Assembly (NCBI GenBank): GCA_029012165.1
Contig: JAQXLO010000100.1
Span: 1 to 5,174, forward strand
DNA from: Oscillospiraceae bacterium
GTDB lineage: Bacteria > Bacillota > Clostridia > Oscillospirales > Acutalibacteraceae
Reading direction: 5' to 3'
DNA length: 5,174 nucleotides
In this document: positions 1-4,703 of the stretch, piece by piece
How positions within the stretch are numbered: position 1 is the first letter of the stretch
Layout of the letters: each line of letters starts with the position of its first letter
Notes under the pieces: generated by a model
Told to the model about the DNA's origin: nothing
What the model saw: the letters and a program-made list of their open reading frames with translations, nothing else
The model's database searches: none
Program-made: the position numbers and the translations under genes

Positions 1-79
1 GTACGCAGAGCTGCATGACCGCCGTGCCATGGTCCGCTCCAAGGAGCTGGAAATGCACACGGAAGCTGAGCAAGCGTAA
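1..79 (+). CDS. C-terminal end of an unidentified protein (partial, 5' cut by window)
   Basis: Reading from base 2 gives 25 uninterrupted codons and a TAA at 77-79. The predicted tail is hydrophilic and probably helical, beginning YAELHDRRAMV and ending HTEAEQA, rich in Glu, Arg and Ala. It has no Cys and no membrane character. The other two + frames are less convincing: one hits a TGA at 16-18, and the other runs into the palindromic intergenic DNA as a low-complexity shadow. A strong stem-loop begins 22 bases after the stop, as expected for the end of a transcription unit. The tail is too short to assign a family, so I give no function. That it is a real gene end is inferred from its plausible composition and the hairpin position. 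Confidence 0.5.
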   Translation, partial: YAELHDRRAMVRSKELEMHTEAEQA

Positions 80-101
80 AGGTTCCCCGGACAGAAAATA
101 T

Positions 102-151
102 GCTCCCCCTATGGCAGACAATGGAAATTGTCCCCATAGAGGGAGCCTTTT
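102..151 (+). terminator. Stem-loop with T-run, probable terminator of the upstream gene
   Basis: Bases 102-114 pair with 134-146 (13 positions, one C/A mismatch at 108/140). After a small internal loop, 117-122 pair with 127-132, closed by a GGAA tetraloop of the GNRA class (123-126). The stem is followed by C and four T (148-151). It lies 22 bases after the TAA at 77-79. The T-run is short for an intrinsic terminator. On the reverse strand the same hairpin is followed by an A/T-rich stretch ending in TTTT (complement of 96-99), so it could work in both directions. It may instead belong to the repeat cluster downstream. Confidence 0.55.
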
Positions 152-194
152 GTTGCGCTTTTCACGGAATGTTGGGGGATTTTTGCTTCGCACC

Positions 195-219
195 GGGGAA
201 CCCCCGGCGAGGGTTCCCC
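195..219. repeat. Perfect 9-bp GC-rich inverted repeat
   Basis: GGGGAACCC (195-203) and GGGTTCCCC (211-219) are exact reverse complements around a 7-base loop (204-210). No T-run follows, so this is not an intrinsic terminator. It lies only two bases before the next palindrome (222-250), suggesting the two form one composite element. The left arm is also complementary to bases 81-90, so an alternative fold is possible. Confidence 0.6.
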
Positions 220-221
220 AC

Positions 222-250
222 GCCAAAACAGTCCACCGGACTGTTTTGGC
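222..250. repeat. Perfect 13-bp palindrome (GCCAAAACAGTCC / reverse complement)
   Basis: Bases 222-234 and 238-250 are perfect reverse complements separated by only three bases (ACC). The right arm is followed by TCCCCTCC, not T-rich DNA, so it is not a standard terminator. A perfect near-symmetric palindrome of this length could be an extragenic palindromic repeat, a remnant of a MITE-like element, or a binding site for a dimeric protein. From memory, similar palindromes containing ACAGTCC/GGACTGT recur between genes in Oscillospiraceae genomes. I cannot verify that from this window. Confidence 0.65.
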
Positions 251-277
251 TCCCCTCCTGCACTTTTCTGTTGTCAG

Positions 278-312
278 GGCAATACCGCACACCCCAATTG
301 TGCGGTGTTGCC
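278..312. repeat. 14-bp inverted repeat with one G-T wobble
   Basis: Bases 278-291 (GGCAATACCGCACA) pair with 299-312 across a 7-base loop (292-298). The only non-Watson-Crick pair is T283-G307. The stem is followed by TTAGATG, not a T-run. The wobble keeps pairing on the + strand transcript, where it is G-U, but becomes an A/C mismatch on the opposite strand. This mildly favours a function as RNA transcribed left to right. Confidence 0.55.
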
Positions 313-324
313 TTAGATGAATAG

Positions 325-358
325 GACGGCTGAACAGGAAAACGGTTCGCCGTCTTTT
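325..358 (+). terminator. Stem-loop followed by TTTT, possible terminator
   Basis: GACGGC (325-330) pairs with GCCGTC (349-354). After one bulged T (331), GAAC (332-335) pairs with GTTC (345-348) around a 9-base loop. Four T follow (355-358), then GCTTTG. The geometry fits a moderate intrinsic terminator that would insulate the sipL-like gene from upstream transcription. The T-run is short and the loop fairly large, so it may simply be the last of the stem-loop series. Confidence 0.45.
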
Positions 359-435
359 GCTTTGCCTGCCGGAAAGCGGTGGCGCTCTGTTCTACATCGG
401 ACATGACTTGCATATCCTTACAGTGACAGAAAAGA

Positions 436-442
436 AAAGGAG
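436..442 (+). promoter_or_regulatory. Shine-Dalgarno site of the sipL-like gene
   Basis: AAAGGAG lies 8 bases before the ATG at 451, which is ideal spacing. It fixes that ATG as the start in preference to internal in-frame ATGs such as codon 12. Confidence 0.85.
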
Positions 443-450
443 CTGTTGCT

Positions 451-1977
451 ATGGATTTGCAAGTTTTGACCTGTCCGATCAGTATGGCGGAAACCGTATT
501 GGACACGGCGGCAGAAAATGCCTTTGATCTGGATATTCATCTGCCGGAGTATTACCCGGACATCCAGAGAATTTTGCGCTGTACCGTTACGCCGAATATC
601 CACGCCGTGACCGTGGGACAGGATCGGGTGAATGCGGAGGGGAGCGGCGTGATGCGTATGCTGTATGCCGCAGAGGATAAGAAGGTGGTGTCCTTTGAGC
701 AGACCTTCCCCATCAGCAAAAGTACCCCGTGGAAGGAGATCCCGGAAGCGGCGGTGACGGCGTTTGCCAAAACGGATTTTGTCAACTGCCGTGCATCGGG
801 ACAGCGCAAGGCCACCGTACATGGCGTGGTGTCTCTGCGGTTTCGTGCGCAGAAGAAAACACAGCAGAGCGTGGTGATCGGTGCGGAAAACCCTTGCCTG
901 CAAATGCGGCAGAAGCCGGCGCAGGCCATCAGCCTGAACGCCTGTGCGGAGCGGAATTTTGCCATGAGCGAGGTGGTGGAGGTCGGTGCGCAAAATCCGC
1001 CGGTCAGCCGTATTCTGCGCAGTCATTCCACGATCTCGGTGGAGAGCATCAAGGCGATCAAGGACAAACTGCTTGTCAAAGGGGAGCTTTTGACGGATGT
1101 GCTGTATGCGCCGGAAAGCGGAGAGGAGCTTTGCAGCTTTCGCCATGCCATGCCGGTCAGTCAGATACTGGAGGCTGCGGGTATCGAAGAGAACAACGTG
1201 CAGGACATCTCTTTGCAGGTCGTGAGTCTGGAAACCACACCCAAGGCAGACGGCAGCGGCGAACAGCGGCTTTTGGAGATCGCCGTGCGTGTACAGGCGT
1301 CTGTGCGTTCCGGCGCACAGATTCAAATGCAGACGGTGCAGGATGCCTATACCACCGAGGGCGCCCTGCAGGCGGAGTATCAGGAGATGGAAATGCATAC
1401 CCTGTCGCAGCAGATCAACGATTCCATGACCGCCAAGCAGACCTTTGACCTGACGGGAGAGAGCATCGCCTCCCTGCTGGATGCTTTTTGCGGTACGGTG
1501 CAGACGGCGTACCACACCGAGGAGGACACTATTGTGTTCACCTGTGAAACGACGGTCAGCTTCCTGTATCGGGACATGGACGGCAACCCTGCCATGGCGG
1601 ATCGGCAGATGACGTTTACCTATCGGAAGATTCTGCCCGAAAAAACAGAGCGAGCCGAATGTACGCCCGTGGTGCAGATCAGCGGCTGTAAGGCATCTTT
1701 AGGTGCGGACGGCAAGGTGGAGGTCAAGCTGGAGATCCTGCTTTCCGGCACGGTATATGCGGTGCACAAGCAGCGGGTGCTGGTGTCTGCGCAGGCGCAG
1801 GAGGAGACGGCGCAAGCGGAAAGACCGGCTCTGACGATCTATTTCACCGATCCCGAAGAGGCGGTGTGGGACATCGCCAGACGCTACAAAACTACGGCCG
1901 AAGCGATCCTTGCAGAGAACGAACTGACAGGGGAGACGATAGACGAAAAACGGATGCTTATCATCCCGAGAGCGTGA
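451..1977 (+). CDS. sipL: SipL-like spore coat morphogenesis protein (SPOCS/DUF3794 repeats + LysM)
   Basis: Predicted cytoplasmic protein of 508 residues with no signal peptide or membrane segment. Three related beta-rich segments are visible, at about residues 33-135, 172-300 and 320-445. The first two share a P-x-x-x-R-I-L-R pattern (PDIQRILR at 36-43, PPVSRILR at 183-190). All three carry an LY motif on a beta strand (MLY, VLY, FLY) followed by an acidic turn. The YYPDIQRIL signature is typical of SPOCS (DUF3794, PF12673) proteins. The C-terminus (about 461-507) is a LysM-type domain with the core AVWDIARRYKTTAEAILAEN and the ending LIIP. In Clostridioides difficile, SipL has this architecture and nearly this length (just over 500 residues); its LysM binds the coat ATPase SpoIVA at the forespore surface, the role SpoVID plays in Bacillus. 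Equivalence here is inferred from architecture. The gene stands alone between stem-loops upstream and a strong terminator. Mother-cell (sigma-E) control would be expected, but I see no convincing sigma-E promoter. Confidence 0.86.
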   Translation: MDLQVLTCPISMAETVLDTAAENAFDLDIHLPEYYPDIQRILRCTVTPNIHAVTVGQDRVNAEGSGVMRMLYAAEDKKVVSFEQTFPISKSTPWKEIPEAAVTAFAKTDFVNCRASGQRKATVHGVVSLRFRAQKKTQQSVVIGAENPCLQMRQKPAQAISLNACAERNFAMSEVVEVGAQNPPVSRILRSHSTISVESIKAIKDKLLVKGELLTDVLYAPESGEELCSFRHAMPVSQILEAAGIEENNVQDISLQVVSLETTPKADGSGEQRLLEIAVRVQASVRSGAQIQMQTVQDAYTTEGALQAEYQEMEMHTLSQQINDSMTAKQTFDLTGESIASLLDAFCGTVQTAYHTEEDTIVFTCETTVSFLYRDMDGNPAMADRQMTFTYRKILPEKTERAECTPVVQISGCKASLGADGKVEVKLEILLSGTVYAVHKQRVLVSAQAQEETAQAERPALTIYFTDPEEAVWDIARRYKTTAEAILAENELTGETIDEKRMLIIPRA

Positions 1978-1982
1978 GCGAG

Positions 1983-2021
1983 AACTGCATTCTGTATGGG
2001 AATACAGAGTGCAGTTTTTTT
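1983..2021 (+). terminator. Strong intrinsic terminator after the sipL-like gene
   Basis: Bases 1983-1997 pair with 2002-2016 in a 15-bp stem, with a single T-G wobble (1990/2009), closed by a GGGA tetraloop (1998-2001). A run of seven T (2015-2021) follows. The stem starts five bases after the TGA at 1975-1977. It separates the sporulation gene from the operon promoter that begins at 2032. Confidence 0.93.
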
Positions 2022-2031
2022 GGAAAAAGTG

Positions 2032-2060
2032 TTGAAAATCCATGGCTTTTTTGGTATGAT
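2032..2060 (+). promoter_or_regulatory. Sigma-A promoter of the isomerase-isomerase-nfo operon
   Basis: A -35 box TTGAAA (2032-2037) and a -10 box TATGAT (2055-2060) are separated by exactly 17 bases, and TG precedes the -10 (2052-2053) as an extended -10. Each hexamer differs from consensus at one position. Transcription should begin near 2067, giving a leader of about 25 bases, too short for a riboswitch. No obvious operator palindrome overlaps the promoter, so it may be active in vegetative growth. The -35 starts 11 bases after the T-run of the preceding terminator. Confidence 0.88.
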
Positions 2061-2077
2061 GGGTGTAATTAAAAAAT

Positions 2078-2083
2078 AGGAGG
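2078..2083 (+). promoter_or_regulatory. Consensus Shine-Dalgarno of the first operon gene
   Basis: AGGAGG, a full match to the anti-Shine-Dalgarno, ends 8 bases before the ATG at 2092. This predicts efficient translation and settles the start codon. Confidence 0.9.
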
Positions 2084-2091
2084 CTGACCTC

Positions 2092-2937
2092 ATGTATAAT
2101 TTCTCCATCGGCGTTATCATCGACTCTTTCCGCACCGATATTCCCACTGCCGTGCAAAAGGCAAAGGCGGTCGGCGCACAGGGTATTCAGGTGTATGCTA
2201 CCCGTGGCGACATGGCGCCGGAAAACCTTGTTGGGGCAAAGCGCAAGGAATTTCTCGATCTTGTCAAAAGCAACGGTCTGGTGATCTCGGCGCTGTGCGG
2301 CGATTTGGGCGGTGGCGGATTCATGTTCGCCGAGCGCAATGCGGAAAAGATCGAGCGCTCCAAGCGGATCATCGACTTGGCCAAGGAGCTGGAGACCGAT
2401 GTCGTGACGACCCATATCGGTGTTGTGCCTGAGGACGAGAAGGAGGATCGCTACAAAGTCATGCAGGAGGCGTGCTTTGAACTGTCCCGCTATGCGGACA
2501 GCGTGGATGCACATTTTGCCGTGGAGACCGGCCCCGAGACCTCTGCGACGCTCAAGAAGTTTTTGGACTCCCTCGGCTCCACGGGCGTCGGCGTCAATCT
2601 GGACCCGGCAAATCTTGTCATGGTGACCGGGGATGACCCTGCGGGCGCCGTCTATAACCTTAAGGACTACATCGTCCACACCCACGCCAAGGACGGCAAG
2701 CAGCTTTACTATCAGGATCCTGCCATTGTCTATGGTCTTGCCAAGAGCGAGATCGTCACCGGTCCCTCCTTCGAGGAGGTTCCTCTGGGCGAAGGCTCGG
2801 TCAACTGGGACGCCTATCTTGCAGCACTGGACGATATCGGTTTCCACGGTTTCCTGACCATCGAGCGGGAGGTCGGCGACAAGCCGGAGGAGGATATCCG
2901 CAAGGCGGTCACTTTCCTGAAGAGTAAAATCGGTTGA
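2092..2937 (+). CDS. Sugar phosphate isomerase/epimerase family protein (TIM barrel, PF01261), first copy
   Basis: A 281-residue soluble protein of the xylose-isomerase-like / AP endonuclease 2 superfamily (COG1082; IolE/IolI/Hyi relatives). Family members use a divalent metal to isomerise, epimerise or dehydrate small sugars, inositols or hydroxy-acids. The likely metal ligands are all in place: E145 in AVETG, D171 in VNLDPAN, H198 in HTHAKD, and E258 in FLTIERE. The barrel opens with SIGVIIDSF (5-13) and includes a glycine-rich loop, GDLGGGGF (70-77), and PLGEGSVNW (231-239) before the last strand. The length is normal for the family. It is the first gene of a three-gene operon driven by the promoter at 2032-2060, and its TGA overlaps the Shine-Dalgarno of the next gene, suggesting translational coupling. 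The substrate cannot be read from the sequence: no sugar kinase, transporter or dehydrogenase is next to it to point to a pathway. Family assignment is firm; reaction unknown. Confidence 0.88.
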   Translation: MYNFSIGVIIDSFRTDIPTAVQKAKAVGAQGIQVYATRGDMAPENLVGAKRKEFLDLVKSNGLVISALCGDLGGGGFMFAERNAEKIERSKRIIDLAKELETDVVTTHIGVVPEDEKEDRYKVMQEACFELSRYADSVDAHFAVETGPETSATLKKFLDSLGSTGVGVNLDPANLVMVTGDDPAGAVYNLKDYIVHTHAKDGKQLYYQDPAIVYGLAKSEIVTGPSFEEVPLGEGSVNWDAYLAALDDIGFHGFLTIEREVGDKPEEDIRKAVTFLKSKIG

Positions 2938-2946
2938 GGTGGTACT

Positions 2947-3813
2947 ATGAAAACATCGGTCAGCAGCTACAGCTACAGCAACTATATGCGTCAAAGCGGC
3001 AAGAATCAGCTGGATCTGGTCGCCCTTGCCAAGGAGATGGGCTTTGAAGCCATTGAGTTTACCGACCTGCGTGCCCCGGAGGGCGTCAGTCAGGCGGATT
3101 TTGCCCGTCAGATCCGTGCGGAAGCGGACAGGGTGGGCATTGATATTTCCAGCTACACCATCGGTGCAGACTTTCTGAATGCAGAGGATCTGGACAAGGA
3201 AGTGGAACGCCTGCAGGGGCAGGTGGATATTGCAGCGATTTTGGGCGTTCGTGTCATGCGGCACGATGCCACCGGCGGTTACAAGGGGGCGGAGCGTACA
3301 TACAAGACATTTGAGGACGCATTGCCCATTCTGGCCGAGGGCTGCCGCCGTGTTACGGAGTATGCGGCACAGAAAGGCATCCAGACCACGGTGGAGAACC
3401 ACGGTACATTTTGCCAGGACAGCATCCGTGTGGAAAAGCTTGTTCATGCCGTCGGTCACCCGAATTTCGGCTTGCTGGTAGACGTGGGCAACTTCCTTTG
3501 CGCAGACGACCCGTCCGTGACCGCAGTCTCCCGAGTGGCGAGTTTTGCACGCCACGTTCACGTCAAGGATTTCCATATAAAGCCCGGCAATGAACCCAAT
3601 CCCGGCAAGGGCTTTTTCACATCGAGAGGCGGCACCTATCTGCGCGGCGCCATCCTCGGACACGGCAATGTGCCGGTATACCAGTGCCTGCGCATTCTCA
3701 AGCAGAGCGGCTACGACGGATTTGTCAGTATCGAGTTTGAGGGTATGGAGGATAATATTCCGGCGCTGGAGATCGGTCTTGCAAATCTGAAAACGTATAT
3801 TTCCATGGTATAA
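2947..3813 (+). CDS. Sugar phosphate isomerase/epimerase family protein (TIM barrel, PF01261), second copy
   Basis: A 288-residue soluble TIM-barrel protein of the same superfamily as the preceding gene but clearly diverged, so not a recent duplicate. Likely metal ligands are E150 (TVENHG), D179 (LLVDVGNF), H205 (HVHVKDF) and E263 (SIEFEGMED). A further conserved-looking GHGNVPV (238-244) sits where the family usually has a glycine loop beside the active site. The insertion at about 209-232, HIKPGNEPNPGKGFF followed by a Gly/Arg-rich stretch, probably forms a lid over the substrate. The start is supported by GAGGTGG (2936-2942), which overlaps the previous stop and leaves a 9-base intergenic gap. 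Two different isomerase-like enzymes in tandem suggest consecutive steps on one carbohydrate, or a heteromeric enzyme; both are inferences. The substrate is unknown. Confidence 0.88.
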   Translation: MKTSVSSYSYSNYMRQSGKNQLDLVALAKEMGFEAIEFTDLRAPEGVSQADFARQIRAEADRVGIDISSYTIGADFLNAEDLDKEVERLQGQVDIAAILGVRVMRHDATGGYKGAERTYKTFEDALPILAEGCRRVTEYAAQKGIQTTVENHGTFCQDSIRVEKLVHAVGHPNFGLLVDVGNFLCADDPSVTAVSRVASFARHVHVKDFHIKPGNEPNPGKGFFTSRGGTYLRGAILGHGNVPVYQCLRILKQSGYDGFVSIEFEGMEDNIPALEIGLANLKTYISMV

Positions 3814-3824
3814 GAGGAAGAACT

Positions 3825-4655
3825 ATGTTTACAATCGGTTGTCATTTGTCCGCATCCAAGGGCTATCTCGCCATGGCGAAACAGGCGATAGAATTGGGCG
3901 GCAACACATTTCAGTTTTTTACACGCAATCCCAGAGGGGGAGCGGCGAAGGACATTGACCCGGCGGATGTGGCGGCGTTTCACGACTTCGCAGCACGGCA
4001 CGGGATCCAAACCATCCTTGCCCACGCACCGTATACCCTCAACGCCTGTGCCGCAGAGGAGCGTGTGCAGGAGTTTTGCCTTGCGACCATGCGGGACGAC
4101 TTGCAGCGCATGGAGTACACGCCGGGGCAGATGTACAATTTTCATCCCGGCAGTCATGTCAAGCAGGGCATAGAGGTGGGCATTGAAAAGATCGCCGATA
4201 CGCTCAACCAAATCCTTTGGCCGGAAATGACGACGACCGTCCTTTTGGAGGTCATGGCGGGCAAGGGCTCGGAGGTCGGCTCCAAATTTGAGGAGATTCG
4301 TGCGATTATAGATCGTACAACGCTTTCGGACAAGCTGGGCGTCTGCCTCGACACCTGCCATGTGTACGACGGAGGCTATGATATCGTGCAGGATCTCGAT
4401 GGCGTTTTGGAAGAATTTGACCGGATTATCGGTCTTTCCCGTCTGCGTGCCGTTCATCTCAACGACAGCAAAAATCCTTTCTGTTCCCACAAGGATCGCC
4501 ACGAAAAGATCGGACAGGGCTATATCGGCGCCGAGGCCTTCCAGCGCATCGTCAACCATCCTGCGCTTCGGGATCTGCCGTTCTATTTGGAGACACCGAA
4601 CGAGCTGGACGGCTATGCCGAGGAGATTGCAATGCTGAAAGCGTTCAGAAAATAA
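3825..4655 (+). CDS. nfo: Deoxyribonuclease IV / endonuclease IV (AP endonuclease, base excision repair)
   Basis: A 276-residue enzyme (E. coli Nfo is 285). It cleaves DNA 5' to abasic sites and removes blocked 3' ends using a trinuclear zinc centre. By comparison with E. coli Nfo, all nine metal ligands are present: H67 (HAPY), H107 (NFHPGSH), E142 (LLEVMAGKGSE), D176 and H179 (CLDTCHVYDGGYD), H211 (HLNDSK), D224 and H226 (KDRHEKIG), and E256 (LETP). DNA-contacting R37 (FFTRNPR) and Y70 also match E. coli R37 and Y72. The start gives the usual N-terminus, with GCHLSASKG at residues 5-13, preceded by GAGG seven bases upstream. It lies 11 bases after the previous stop, so it is probably co-transcribed with the two isomerase-like genes. 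In Bacillus subtilis the homologue (YqfS/Nfo) protects spore DNA, which would suit a spore former. Here, however, the promoter in front of the operon is of the vegetative sigma-A type. A repair role is well supported; a link to sugar metabolism is not. Confidence 0.97.
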   Translation: MFTIGCHLSASKGYLAMAKQAIELGGNTFQFFTRNPRGGAAKDIDPADVAAFHDFAARHGIQTILAHAPYTLNACAAEERVQEFCLATMRDDLQRMEYTPGQMYNFHPGSHVKQGIEVGIEKIADTLNQILWPEMTTTVLLEVMAGKGSEVGSKFEEIRAIIDRTTLSDKLGVCLDTCHVYDGGYDIVQDLDGVLEEFDRIIGLSRLRAVHLNDSKNPFCSHKDRHEKIGQGYIGAEAFQRIVNHPALRDLPFYLETPNELDGYAEEIAMLKAFRK

Positions 4656-4659
4656 AACG

Positions 4660-4692
4660 AAACTGCGCCCTTTTGCCAGGGTGCAGTTTTTT
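4660..4692 (+). terminator. Intrinsic terminator between nfo and the transporter gene
   Basis: Bases 4660-4670 pair with 4679-4689 (11 bp, one G-T wobble at 4667/4682) around an 8-base loop. Six T run from 4687 to 4692. It begins four bases after the nfo TAA. The T-run is directly followed by the Shine-Dalgarno of the next gene at 4693, so terminator and translation start are fused. Confidence 0.88.
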
Positions 4693-4696
4693 GGAG
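4693..4696 (+). promoter_or_regulatory. Shine-Dalgarno of the chromate transporter gene; decides the start
   Basis: GGAG at 4693-4696 is 7 bases before the ATG at 4704 but only 1 base before the in-frame ATG at 4698. The spacing therefore favours 4704. Choosing 4698 would add only Met-Thr. Confidence 0.75.
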
Positions 4697-4703
4697 TATG
4701 ACT

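Larger units (their letters stand above)
80..450. other. 371-base intergenic region with five successive stem-loops
   Basis: No convincing gene lies here. The open frames across it translate palindromic DNA, giving Pro/Arg/Gly-rich peptides with no domain, and lack good ribosome-binding sites. The content is a run of five hairpins (102-146, 195-219, 222-250, 278-312, 325-354), then about 80 bases (359-435) with no clear structure. Those 80 bases must hold or follow the promoter of the sipL-like gene, which has its Shine-Dalgarno at 436-442. Confidence 0.7.

Noticed and set aside
102..354. CRISPR-like array
   Set aside because: The stem-loops differ from each other in sequence and there are no regularly spaced direct repeats, spacers or cas genes.
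391..418. Possible sporulation-sigma promoter for the sipL-like gene, with a CATATCCT -10-like box at 411-418
   Set aside because: The -10-like box matches the sigma-E pattern CATACAxT only partly, and no clear -35 sits 13-15 bases upstream. Too weak to annotate, although sigma-E control would be expected for a sipL gene.
15..506. Short open frames on both strands (15-320 +, 100-324 +, 162-506 -) across the stem-loop region
   Set aside because: The peptides are read through palindromic DNA, are Pro/Arg/Gly-rich without a domain, and have no good ribosome-binding site. They are likely a by-product of the repeats.
418..1515. A 365-codon open frame on the - strand
   Set aside because: It is antisense to the sipL-like gene. 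The His/Leu/Arg-rich translation is typical of a reverse-complement shadow.
1699..3663. A 654-codon open frame on the - strand
   Set aside because: It runs antisense through the end of the sipL-like gene, a terminator, a promoter and two well-supported enzyme genes. Its translation has no recognisable domain, and it is explained by the GC-rich codon pattern of the + strand genes.
4231..4290. Apparent departure from the E. coli ENTAGQG motif in endonuclease IV (here EVMAGKG)
   Set aside because: The metal-binding Glu is kept, and an E-x-MAGKG form is, as I recall, usual in Firmicutes homologues, so this is normal family variation rather than loss of function.
4698..4703. Alternative start ATG for the transporter at 4698
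   Set aside because: It is only one base after the GGAG, too close for normal initiation; the ATG at 4704 has a 7-base spacing.
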